Assembly: GCA_963808815.1 (NCBI GenBank)
Contig: CAWEGI010000017.1
Coordinates: forward strand, 186,001-250,000
Length of the DNA stretch: 64,000 nt
Direction of reading: 5' to 3'
From: DATBLE01 sp963808815
Lineage (GTDB): Bacteria; Actinomycetota; Thermoleophilia; Gaiellales; Gaiellaceae
Shown here one piece after another: positions 52,938-61,246 of the stretch (positions within the stretch are counted from its first letter, which is position 1; each line of letters begins with the position of its first letter). The notes beneath the pieces are model-generated. The model saw nothing but the letters and a program-made list of their open reading frames with translations. It did no database searches and was not told where the DNA came from. Both the position numbers and the translations under genes were made by a program.

Positions 52938-54889
52938 GCGTTTCCGCGGAGCGGCCCTTCTCCGTCGGTCAGGTCGTCTGGACGCCGACCGAGGACGCGC
53001 GCGAGCACTCGCTCCTCGCCCGGTACATGGCGTCCGTGGGCCGCAGCGGCGAGAACTACGACGAGCTCTGGCAGTGGTCCGTTTCCGACCTCGAGGGCTT
53101 CTGGTCGTCGATCTGGGACTTCTTCGAGATCCGGGCGACCACGCCGTACGAGCGGGTGCTCGGCTCGCGGGCGATGCCCGGCGCCGAGTGGTTCCCGGGA
53201 GCGCGGCTGAACTTTGCCGCGCACATGCTCGGCCGCGACGACGAGCTCGATGCGGTGGCAGTGCTCGCCCGCTCGCAGTCGCGCGACCCGTTCGACCTGA
53301 CCTTCGGCGACCTGCGCGACCGGGTGGCTCGGGCGCGCGCCGGGCTCCAGCGGCTCGGGGTCGGCCCCGGCGACCGGGTGGTCGCGTACCTGCCGAACAT
53401 CCCCGAGACGCTCGTCGCCTTCCTGGCCGCAGCCAGCCTCGGCGCGATCTGGGCGACCTGCCCGCCCGAGTTCGGGCCGCGCAGCGTGCTCGACCGCCTC
53501 GGCCAGCTCGAGCCGAGCGTGCTGCTCGCCGTCGACGGCTACCGCTGGGGCGAGACGTGGATCGACCGCCGCGAGCAGGTCGCGGAGGTGCGCTCCGGTC
53601 TGCCGTCGCTGCGCAGCGTCGTCCACGTCCCGTATGGAGGAAACGAGCTCCCGGACACGGTCCCGTGGGACGAGCTCGTGGCCGAGGCAGGGCCGCTCGA
53701 GTTCGACCCGGTTCCGTTCGACCACCCGCTCTACGTGCTCTTCTCGTCGGGCACGACCGGCCTGCCGAAGGCGATCGTCCACGGCCACGGCGGCATCCTG
53801 CTCGAGCACCTGAAGAACCACGGCCTCTCGTGGGACCTGCGCCCCGGCGACCGGCTGATGTGGTTCACGACCACCGCGTGGATGATGTGGAACGCCCTCG
53901 TCTCGGCCCTCCTGCTGCGCGCGTCGATCGTGATGCTCGACGGAAATCCCGGCTATCCCGATCTCTCCCAGCAGTGGCGCCTGGTCGAGGAAACGAAGGC
54001 GACGATGTTCGGGCTCAGCCCGGCGTTCACGATGGCCTGCCGCAAGGAGGGACTCGAGCCGGGCCGCGACTTCGACCTCTCGACGCTGAAGATGATCTGC
54101 GCCGCCGGCTCCCCACTCCCGGCCGACTCGTACGAATGGATCTACGAGCAGGCCGGGCCGGAGATGATGCTGAACGTCGGCAGCGGCGGCACCGACGTCT
54201 GCACCGGGCTCGTCCAGGGCTACCCCTTGCTACCCGTCTATGCCGGCGAGATGGCGGGCAAGTGCCTCGGCGTCGACGTGGCCGCGTTCGACTCCGACGG
54301 GAACGAGGTCGTCGGCGAGCTCGGCGAGCTCGTCATCCGGCAACCGATGCCGTCGATGCCGGCGAAGTTCTGGAACGACGAGGACGGCTCGCGGTACCGG
54401 GCCGCCTACTTCGGTGTCTACCCCGGCGTCTGGCGGCACGGCGACTGGATCATGTTCACCGAGCGGGGCACCTCGATCATCACGGGCCGCTCCGACGCGA
54501 CCCTGAACCGCGGCGGCGTCCGCCTGGGCACGAGCGAGCTGTACGGCGTCGTCGAGGAGTTCGACGAGGTGCTCGACGCGCTGGTCGTCCACCTCGAGGC
54601 GACCGACGAGCTCCTGCTCTTCGTCGTCCTCCGCGACGGAGTCGAGCTCGACGACGGCCTGAAGAGGAGCATTTCCGACGCGCTCCGGTCCGGACTGTCC
54701 CCGCGTCACAAGCCCGACGACATCGTCGCGGTGCCGGCGATCCCGCGCACGATGACCGGCAAGAAGCTCGAGCTGCCGGTGAAGAAGATCCTCACCGGAA
54801 CGCCGGTTGCGGAGGTGGCCAGCAAGGACGCGCTGATCGACCCCGACGCGATCGATGCCTTCGCCGTCTACGCAAGGAGCCGGGTGTGA
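52934..54889 (+). CDS. acsA-like: Acetoacetyl-CoA synthetase
   Basis: 651 residues, right for acetoacetate-CoA ligase (~650). The N-terminal YDELWQWSVSDLEGFWSSIWDFFEI is the acetyl/acetoacetyl-CoA synthetase cap. SSGTTGLPKAI near 270 is the ATP-binding loop, HLKNHGLSWDLRPGDRLMWFTTTAWMMWN follows (positions ~288-317), GRSDATLNRGGVRLGTSELYGVVE is the hinge and TMTGKKLELPVKK carries the catalytic Lys near 620. It activates acetoacetate (or a related acid) to its CoA ester. Last gene before the second palindrome. Confidence 0.9.
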   Translation: MSVSAERPFSVGQVVWTPTEDAREHSLLARYMASVGRSGENYDELWQWSVSDLEGFWSSIWDFFEIRATTPYERVLGSRAMPGAEWFPGARLNFAAHMLGRDDELDAVAVLARSQSRDPFDLTFGDLRDRVARARAGLQRLGVGPGDRVVAYLPNIPETLVAFLAAASLGAIWATCPPEFGPRSVLDRLGQLEPSVLLAVDGYRWGETWIDRREQVAEVRSGLPSLRSVVHVPYGGNELPDTVPWDELVAEAGPLEFDPVPFDHPLYVLFSSGTTGLPKAIVHGHGGILLEHLKNHGLSWDLRPGDRLMWFTTTAWMMWNALVSALLLRASIVMLDGNPGYPDLSQQWRLVEETKATMFGLSPAFTMACRKEGLEPGRDFDLSTLKMICAAGSPLPADSYEWIYEQAGPEMMLNVGSGGTDVCTGLVQGYPLLPVYAGEMAGKCLGVDVAAFDSDGNEVVGELGELVIRQPMPSMPAKFWNDEDGSRYRAAYFGVYPGVWRHGDWIMFTERGTSIITGRSDATLNRGGVRLGTSELYGVVEEFDEVLDALVVHLEATDELLLFVVLRDGVELDDGLKRSISDALRSGLSPRHKPDDIVAVPAIPRTMTGKKLELPVKKILTGTPVAEVASKDALIDPDAIDAFAVYARSRV

Positions 54890-54892
54890 CAG

Positions 54893-54920
54893 GCAGTGAC
54901 AGGCTTAAGCCTGTCACTGC
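54893..54920. terminator. 28-bp perfect palindrome, copy 2 (likely two-way terminator)
   Basis: Identical over 28 bases to the palindrome at 12745: arm GCAGTGACAGGC, centre TTAA, complementary arm. It starts 4 bases after the acetoacetyl-CoA synthetase stop, and the convergent amidohydrolase gene ends 33 bases further on. A partial extra TGACAG lies just upstream. Same context as copy 1. Confidence 0.7.
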
Positions 54921-54952
54921 TTCTCCGAGCGAGCGGATGCTTCGCAGGCAGT

Positions 54953-56344
54953 TCAGTGTCCATGCACAGGCTCGAGCCCTGCGCTCTGCACCCAGTTCGG
55001 CTGGATCTGCGTCACCGACAGGAGGTGATCGAGTGACGCCGCCGCCCGGTCGCGGGCGCCGGCGAGGTCGGCGCCGACGAGCTCGCCGCCGCGCTTCAGG
55101 AAGCGGCCGCCGACCATGACCGTGTCGACGTTGCGCGTGTCGGCCTGGTGGACGACGGTCGAAACCGGATCGATCACGGGATACGTGTTCGACTGGTCGC
55201 AGCGGATCAGCACCAGGTCGGCCTGCTTGCCGGGCGTCAGTGAGCCGGTCCGGTCGTCCAGCCCGCAGACCCGCGCGCCCTCGATCGTGGCGAACTCGAG
55301 CACCTCGCGCGAGCTGAGGAACGTCGGCTCCTCGACGTTGCCCGCCTCGAACGCCGCCTCGTGCGCGAGCAGGCGGTCGGAGGCGAAGAGGAAGCGCATC
55401 TGCGTGAACATGTCGCCCGGCACGGTGGTGACGACGTCGATGCTCAGGCTCGGGCGCAGGCCGTGGGCGAGCGCCTTCGCAGTCGGCGGCGTCCCGTGGC
55501 CCATGTACATCTCCACGGTCGGGGCGATCGAGATCTTGCCGCCCGAGTCGGCGATCAGCCGGAACTCCTCGTCCGACAGGTAGTTGCAGTGGATGTACGT
55601 CGTGTCCGGCCCGAGCAGCCCCATCTCGTCCAGCTGCTTCACCATCGAGAACCGGCCCGCAACCGGCCCCATCCCGACGTGGACGCTGATCGGAGCGCCG
55701 ACGTCGCGCGCGAGCTCCCAGTCGTGCTTCACGACCTCGGGCTTGCAGAAGCCGGGGCCGCGCGTCCCCATCGCGAGGGTGATCAGCTGGTCGTCGCTCG
55801 AGAAGTACTGCTCCCGGACACGCCGGATGTCCTCGGGCGACTCGAGCTCGCTCTCGTACCACCAGTCGGCGAGGGACGTGTTGGGGTTGCCGTAGCAGTA
55901 CACGGCCCTGAGCGACGCCTGCTGGAGGCCGCGAATCGCCTCGTCGGAGTGGTCGGGCGTGTTGTTGATGTGCGACCAGTCGAGCAGCGTGGTGACGCCG
56001 GCGTCGATCGCCTCGAGCGCGCCGAGGTAGTTGCCCGCATAGACGTCTTCGGGCCGGTACGCGGGCGCGAACGCAGCCAGGACGACCTCGAAGTACCCGG
56101 CGAGGCTGACGTCGGGCGCGACGCCGCGGATGACCGTCTCCCAGGTGTGGCGGTGCGAGTCGATGAAGCCGGGGATGACGATCGAGCCCGTCGCGTCGAC
56201 CACCTCGGCGTCGCCGACCTCGAGGTCGCGGCCGACGGCCGCGATCTGCTCCCCTTCGACGAGGACGTCGCCGCCGAAGATGTCACCCGCTTCGGGGTCC
56301 ATCGTGAGGACATGGCCGCCGCGGAACAGGACTCGCTCGGACAC
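54953..56344 (-). CDS. Amidohydrolase (TrzA/AtzA-like deaminase type)
   Basis: 463 residues from GTG 56344, supported by GAAGGGAGC upstream. FIDSHRHTWETVI (HxH), VHVGMG, IHCNYLSDEE and SIDVVTTVPGDMF (catalytic Asp) appear in the order used by triazine hydrolases and cytosine/guanine deaminases. The end has DLVLIRCDQ and GRFLKRGGEL, the small beta domain. Substrate could be a nucleobase, a hydroxyatrazine-like ring or an N-aryl compound. Divergent from the SDR at 56496. Confidence 0.85.
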   Translation of the reverse strand: MSERVLFRGGHVLTMDPEAGDIFGGDVLVEGEQIAAVGRDLEVGDAEVVDATGSIVIPGFIDSHRHTWETVIRGVAPDVSLAGYFEVVLAAFAPAYRPEDVYAGNYLGALEAIDAGVTTLLDWSHINNTPDHSDEAIRGLQQASLRAVYCYGNPNTSLADWWYESELESPEDIRRVREQYFSSDDQLITLAMGTRGPGFCKPEVVKHDWELARDVGAPISVHVGMGPVAGRFSMVKQLDEMGLLGPDTTYIHCNYLSDEEFRLIADSGGKISIAPTVEMYMGHGTPPTAKALAHGLRPSLSIDVVTTVPGDMFTQMRFLFASDRLLAHEAAFEAGNVEEPTFLSSREVLEFATIEGARVCGLDDRTGSLTPGKQADLVLIRCDQSNTYPVIDPVSTVVHQADTRNVDTVMVGGRFLKRGGELVGADLAGARDRAAASLDHLLSVTQIQPNWVQSAGLEPVHGH

Positions 56345-56495
56345 GAAGCTCCCTTCGCTCGGGCTGATCGGATTCAGCCACGCTGTACTTGGCCGGCCGG
56401 TTTTACCATCACTGCACAGGAGGAGCAAGTTTGATCGCTCCCGACCGGACGCGGAGTTGACTGTCACTGCACGACGCGGTCTATCGTTGGCCGCC

Positions 56496-57197
56496 GTGGC
56501 AGATGGAGCCGTCGTCGTCGTTGGAGGTACGTCCGGCATCGGGCTGCGGCTCGCCGAGACCTACGCCGGCCGCGGCCGGAAGGTCGTGCTCACGGGCCGG
56601 AGCGCCGATCGCTGCGCCGGGGCAGCCGGCGCGATCGAGGGCGACGTCGACTCGTGCGCGCTCGACCTCGCCGAGCCCGAGCAGCTCGCCTCCGCGCTCG
56701 CGTCGGTCGGTCCGGTCGCCCGCCTCGTCCTGGCCGCGATCGAGCGCGACCAGAACAACGTCGCCGATTACGACATCGCGCGCGCGATCCGGCTCGTCAC
56801 CCTCAAGCTCGTCGGCTACACGGAGGTCGTGCACGTCCTTGCCGACCGCCTGACCGACGACGCCGCGATCCTGCTGTTCGGGGGCCAGGCGGTGCGGCGC
56901 CCGTACCCCGGCTCCACGACGGTCACGACGGTGAACGGCGGCATCGAGGGCCTCGTGCGGACGCTCGCCGTGCAGCTCGCCCCCGTGCGCGTGAACGCCA
57001 TCCATCCCGGGATCGTCGGTGACACACCGGCCTGGGCCGACAAGCCCGACTCGGTGCTCGACCCCCTGCGGGCGCGCACGCCGATCGGCCGCCTCGTCAC
57101 CACGGACGAGATCGTGGACGCGGCGATCTTTCTGCTCGAGAACGGCGGCGTGAACGGCGTCAACCTCGAGGTCGACGGCGGGTGGCTGCTCCAGTGA
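56496..57197 (+). CDS. SDR-family oxidoreductase
   Basis: 233 residues from GTG 56496. VVVVGGTSGIGLRLAETYAGRGRKVVLTGR at ~7-36 gives the nucleotide-binding GxxxGIG; the Arg after it suggests NADP. The active-site Tyr is not in a clear YxxxK: the region reads GGQAVRRPYPGSTTVTTVNGGIEGLV, so the Lys is missing. It may be a degenerate SDR with a structural or altered role. NAIHPGIVGDT and the final LEVDGGW are normal. It ends by overlapping the double cupin. Confidence 0.78.
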   Translation: MADGAVVVVGGTSGIGLRLAETYAGRGRKVVLTGRSADRCAGAAGAIEGDVDSCALDLAEPEQLASALASVGPVARLVLAAIERDQNNVADYDIARAIRLVTLKLVGYTEVVHVLADRLTDDAAILLFGGQAVRRPYPGSTTVTTVNGGIEGLVRTLAVQLAPVRVNAIHPGIVGDTPAWADKPDSVLDPLRARTPIGRLVTTDEIVDAAIFLLENGGVNGVNLEVDGGWLLQ

Positions 57198-58099
57198 GCG
57201 CCGCGTCCGTCACCGATCGTCTGGGCCACCGGCTCGTGCGCCGCGAGGAGATCGAGCTCGAGGCCGCACTGCCCGGTCACAGCCGCGGACTGACGCGGGC
57301 CGTCCTGGTCGGCGCCGCCACCGGCTCGGTGCACACCGGCCTGACCCTGGTCGAGCTCGAGGACGGGTACGTGGACACGCACGTCCACTCGTTCGAGTCG
57401 AGCTTCTTCGTCCTCGAGGGCGAGCCGGTCCTCTACCTGGACGGCCGCGGCGTCCGGCTGCGCCCGAACGCGTGCGGCGCACTTCCCGTGGGTCTGTCCC
57501 ACGCCTGGCGGAGCGACGACCGCGCCCGTTGGATCGAGGTGGCCTCGCCGCGCCCGCGCCCTCCCGAGCAGCCGCCCGACACGTTCTTCCTCGGCGGCGC
57601 ACCGGACGAATCCCCGGGCGAGCTCGACCTCCGCGACCCGCGCAACCGCCACCTCTTCCTGCTCTCCGACGACGACATGGACGTCGCGCGGCTCTGCGCG
57701 GGAATGCGGTCGTCGGAGCCGAAGGTGTCGGCGAGCATGGCGACGGCTGCCCTCCTCTACAGCGGGATCACCGTGAAGATGCTCGTCGACAAGCGCCTCG
57801 ACGCGCAGCTGCACACGATGTTCATGGTCGGCTACCAGCCCGGAGCCCAGGCACTCCCGCACGACCACCCGTTCGAGGAGTCCTACTTCATGCTCGAGGG
57901 CGAGGTCGACGTGGTCGCCGACGACACGCGGTACACGCTGTATCCGGGAGACGTGTTCTGGACGGCCGTCGGCTGCATCCACGCGTTCTACGAGACGAAG
58001 GGCGGCACGGTGAAGTGGCTCGAGTCCTCGGCGCCCGGCCCGCCCGACCGCCACTCGTACCGGTTCGAGCGGGACTGGGAGTCCCTCCCCTCGCCCTGA
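57194..58099 (+). CDS. Double-cupin protein (ureidoglycine-aminohydrolase-like)
   Basis: 301 residues from GTG 57194, overlapping the SDR stop as GTGA. First cupin: VDTHVHSFESSFFVLEG near 55-70; second: LPHDHPFEESYFMLEGEVDVV near 222-242, both with His/His/Glu metal sets. The separation of the two halves fits the bicupin fold of (S)-ureidoglycine aminohydrolase. The window has no other purine-degradation gene, so this may be a general bicupin. The second half is the better preserved. Confidence 0.78.
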   Translation: MSAASVTDRLGHRLVRREEIELEAALPGHSRGLTRAVLVGAATGSVHTGLTLVELEDGYVDTHVHSFESSFFVLEGEPVLYLDGRGVRLRPNACGALPVGLSHAWRSDDRARWIEVASPRPRPPEQPPDTFFLGGAPDESPGELDLRDPRNRHLFLLSDDDMDVARLCAGMRSSEPKVSASMATAALLYSGITVKMLVDKRLDAQLHTMFMVGYQPGAQALPHDHPFEESYFMLEGEVDVVADDTRYTLYPGDVFWTAVGCIHAFYETKGGTVKWLESSAPGPPDRHSYRFERDWESLPSP

Positions 58100-58101
58100 C
58101 C

Positions 58102-58742
58102 GTGGCGACGCCGCGCATCGAAGCAGCGCCCACGGAGACGCACGCGCCGTCGCAGATCGGGCCGCGCCTGCGCGAGCAGCGCGAGCGGCTGGGCATGAGC
58201 CTCCGTGAGATCGCCCGCCGGATCGGGGTCTCGGCGAGCCTGATCTCCCAGATCGAGCGGGACAAGGTCAACCCGAGCGTGAGCACGCTCTGGGCGCTCG
58301 CCCGCGAGCTCGGCCTGAACATGGGCGACCTCTTCGACGAGGAGACCGGCGCCGCGACGGCCGGCGCCACGGCTCCGAGTCGACGCTGGTGGTCACGCCC
58401 GAGCAGCGCGCGGTGATCAATCTGGCCTCGGGAGTCATCTGGGAACGGCTCACGCCCGAGCGCGACCCGAGCGTCGAGTTTCTGCGCGTCACGTACGACG
58501 CCGGCAGCGAGTCGTGTCCGGCCGACTCGCTGATCACGCACGGCGGTCGCGAGTACGCGTTCGTGATCAGCGGACAGCTCGGGGTCAGGGTCGGCTTCGA
58601 CGAGTACTACCTCGAGCCGGGCCACTCGATCGCGTTCGACGCCACGTCGCCGCACCGCCTCTGGGCGATCGGAGACGAGCGGGTCGAAGCCCTGTGGGTG
58701 GTCGTCGGCCGCCAGAGCGACCGGCGCGTTCCCTCGCCCTAG
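58102..58742 (+). CDS. XRE-cupin transcriptional regulator, second copy (one frameshift)
   Basis: From GTG 58102: LREQRERLGMSLREIARRIGVSASLISQIERDKVNPSVSTLWALARELGLNMGDLFDEE (positions ~25-83) is the HTH. Near 58370 one base seems missing (or two added), and the next frame continues with VTPEQRAVINLASGVIWERL and a cupin ending ALWVVVGRQSD. Closely similar to the regulator at 34063 in both halves (for example SGQLGVRVGFDE versus TGQLGVKVGFED), so it is a paralogue. Repaired length is ~213 residues. Shares CTAG with the convergent GMC gene. Confidence 0.8.
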
Positions 58743-60322
58743 GACTCGGCGGCGACCGGCTGCGCCGCGGCGATCGGCGCCTTGCCCGCGATCAGGTCGG
58801 CGCCCTTCTCGGCGATCATCACCGTCGCGGCGTGCGTGTTCGCCCGGGTGATCGTCGGCATCACCGACGCGTCGCACACGCGCAGGCCCTCGAAGCCGAG
58901 CACCCGCAGGTCGGGATCCACGACCGAGCCGATCGCGCAGGTGGAGGTCGGGTGGTAGACGGGCTGCGCGTTGCGCTCGATCCAGGCGACGATGTCCGCG
59001 TCCGAGTCCGATTCGGGGACACTGTACGGCGCCTTCGCCACCGCCTTCAGCGCCGGCTGCGACGCGATGTCGAGGGCGATCCGCACGCCCGCGATCGCGG
59101 CACGCCGGTCGTCCCCGTCGGTCAGGAAGTTGGTCAGCACGAGCGGCTTGGAGTCGGGCATCGGCGTGCGCAGCTTGACCCAGCCGCGGGCGTTCGGCTT
59201 GATCAGGACCGGGCCGAAGGCGTAGCCGGGGTCGGTCGGCGCGTTCAGGCCCTCGTCGAAGAAGATCGACGGGGCGAAGTGGAACTCGAGGTCCGGCGCC
59301 GGCAGGTCGTCGCGGCTGCGGAAGAAGCCGCCGGCCTCGGGGATGTTGGAGCTGAGCGGCCCGCGGCCCTCCTTCTCGAGCAGCTCGAAGTTCTCCGGCG
59401 TGAGGATGCCGAACAGCGCCGGCTGGTCGGTCGTGAAGTTGACGTTGACCATGCAGTGGTCCTGGAGGTTGGCGCCGACCGGCAGGTTCTCGCGCACCGG
59501 GATCCCGAGCAGCGAGAGGTCCTCCGCAGGGCCGATGCCCGAAAGCATGAGCAGGACGGGCGACTGGTAGGTGCCGGCGGACACGATCACCTCGCGCTCG
59601 GCCCGGATCGTCTCGACCCTTCCGTCCTGGACGACCTCGACCCCGACGGCGCGGTTGCCTTCGAACACGATGCGCTGCGCGAAGACGCTGGTGCGCACCT
59701 CCAGGTTCGGCCGGTCGGCCACCGGGTGCAGGTAGGCGTCGGCGGTGGAGCACCGCTTCCCGTTGCGCTGCGTGACCTGGAAGCGGCTGACCCCTTCCGG
59801 GCGGTCGACGTTCAGGTCAGGGATGCGCTCGTAGCCGGCCTGGACCGCGGCCTCGAGCATCGCGTCGACCAGCGGCTGCATCGAGCGGCTCTCCGAGACG
59901 GCGAGCGGCCCGCCGACCCCGTGGAACTCGTCCTCGCCGCGCTCGTTGTCCTCCGAGCGCTTGAAGTACGGCAGCACCTCGTCGTACGACCACCCGCCGG
60001 CCCCGCCCGCCGCCCAGTCGTCGAAGTCGAGCCGGTTCCCGCGCAGGTAGATCATCGCGTTGATCGAGCCGCAGCCGCCGATCATCTTTCCGCGCGGCAG
60101 GTAGAGCCGCCGCCCGCCGAGGCCGGGCTCCTTCTCGCCGAGCAAATCCCAGTCGTGGGCGGACTTGAACAACGCCGGGAAGGCGAACGGAATGTGGATC
60201 TCCGGCGCAACGTCCGGCGGACCCGCCTCGAGCATCACCACGGTCGCGTCCGGGTCCTCGCTCAGACGCCCTGCGAGGACGCACCCGGCAGAACCGCCGC
60301 CGACGATCACGTAGTCAGACAC
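58739..60322 (-). CDS. GMC-family oxidoreductase (choline-dehydrogenase-like)
   Basis: 527 residues from GTG 60322. YVIVGGGSAGCVLAGRLSEDP at ~4-24 is the FAD site, GGCGSINAMIYLRGN near 85 is the second GMC signature, VIVSAGTYQSPVLLMLSGIGP near 260 the third, and HPTSTCAIGSVVDPDLRV near 465 holds the catalytic His with ANTHAATVMIAEKGADLI at the end. Homologues oxidise choline, polyethylene glycol and aryl or alkyl alcohols; the substrate here is not clear. Divergent from the isomerase at 60381. Confidence 0.88.
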   Translation of the reverse strand: MSDYVIVGGGSAGCVLAGRLSEDPDATVVMLEAGPPDVAPEIHIPFAFPALFKSAHDWDLLGEKEPGLGGRRLYLPRGKMIGGCGSINAMIYLRGNRLDFDDWAAGGAGGWSYDEVLPYFKRSEDNERGEDEFHGVGGPLAVSESRSMQPLVDAMLEAAVQAGYERIPDLNVDRPEGVSRFQVTQRNGKRCSTADAYLHPVADRPNLEVRTSVFAQRIVFEGNRAVGVEVVQDGRVETIRAEREVIVSAGTYQSPVLLMLSGIGPAEDLSLLGIPVRENLPVGANLQDHCMVNVNFTTDQPALFGILTPENFELLEKEGRGPLSSNIPEAGGFFRSRDDLPAPDLEFHFAPSIFFDEGLNAPTDPGYAFGPVLIKPNARGWVKLRTPMPDSKPLVLTNFLTDGDDRRAAIAGVRIALDIASQPALKAVAKAPYSVPESDSDADIVAWIERNAQPVYHPTSTCAIGSVVDPDLRVLGFEGLRVCDASVMPTITRANTHAATVMIAEKGADLIAGKAPIAAAQPVAAES

Positions 60323-60380
60323 GACCCGGTCAAGCATCCCATCTGGCATCTGGCCTGTCCACCGGTTAGGTTCCCTGGCC

Positions 60381-61238
60381 GTGGCGAACGACGACCTGGT
60401 CGCGCTCTACTGGACGACCTCGGGCCCCGTGGAGGTGCACGCGGGCCGTGAGTGGAGCCTGTTCGACATCGCCGAGCGGTGCGCGCAGGCGGAGCGGGCG
60501 GGGTTCAAGGGAATCGGCATCTGGCACGCCGACCTCCAGCACATACTCGAGACCCGGTCGCTCGCGGACGTGAAGGCGTTGCTCGACGACCACGGGCTCG
60601 AGGTCCTCGAGCTGGAGTTCTTCTGGGAGTGGATGCTCGACCCGGACGACGGGCGCAGGAAGGCGGCGGAACCGATCTGGGAGCTGCTCCACGAGGCGGC
60701 GGCCGCCCTCGGCGCGCACCATGTGAAGGTCGGGAACATCCCCGGGACGCCGTGCGAGATCCCGCTGCTGACGGAACGCTACGGCGAGCTCTGCGCCGAG
60801 GCGGCGAAGCGGCACGACGCGAAGATGGTCTACGAGTTCATGCCGCCGGACGTGAACGTCCACGACCTGGCGACGGCACTGACGGTCGTCCAGGGCGCGG
60901 ACGCAGCGAACGCGGCGCTGTGCATCGACACCTGGCACATGGCGAAGCTCGGGATCTCGGCGGACGACCTTCGCGCCGTGCCGGGGCACCTGTACGGCTG
61001 GGTCGAGCTCAGCGACGGCCAGTGGGAGAACATGCCCGACCCGGTCGACGAAACCATCAACCACCGCGCGCTGCCGGGCGAGGGCGAGTTCCCGATCCGC
61101 GAGTACGTCGCAGCCGTCCGCGACGCCGGTTACGACGGGCCGTGGGGCGTCGAAGTGCTCTCGCAGGAGCTGCGCGAGCTGCCGATCGAGCAGATCTTCG
61201 ACCGGGCGTACGAGTCGAGCCTCGCGCAGCTGCGCTGA
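60381..61238 (+). CDS. Sugar-phosphate isomerase/epimerase-like TIM-barrel protein
   Basis: 285 residues from GTG 60381. GFKGIGIWHADL, LEVLELEFFWEWML, HHVKVGN, YEFMPPDVNV and ALCIDTWHMAKLGI follow the AP-endonuclease-2/xylose-isomerase-like barrel, with Glu and His metal residues at strands 5-8 (for example Asp and His in IDTWH, Glu in GVEVLS). It would isomerise or epimerise a sugar, keto acid or inositol derivative. No clear sugar operon adjoins it. Confidence 0.82.
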   Translation: MANDDLVALYWTTSGPVEVHAGREWSLFDIAERCAQAERAGFKGIGIWHADLQHILETRSLADVKALLDDHGLEVLELEFFWEWMLDPDDGRRKAAEPIWELLHEAAAALGAHHVKVGNIPGTPCEIPLLTERYGELCAEAAKRHDAKMVYEFMPPDVNVHDLATALTVVQGADAANAALCIDTWHMAKLGISADDLRAVPGHLYGWVELSDGQWENMPDPVDETINHRALPGEGEFPIREYVAAVRDAGYDGPWGVEVLSQELRELPIEQIFDRAYESSLAQLR

Positions 61239-61246
61239 GCCCTGCG

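Noticed and set aside
57194..58099. Part of an allantoin pathway
   Set aside because: No other purine-degradation gene is in the window, and bicupins have many roles.
35139..58370. Programmed ribosomal frameshifting in these genes
   Set aside because: The breaks are in unrelated genes, at unrelated sequences, with no slippery site, pseudoknot or conserved position. Random indels explain them better.
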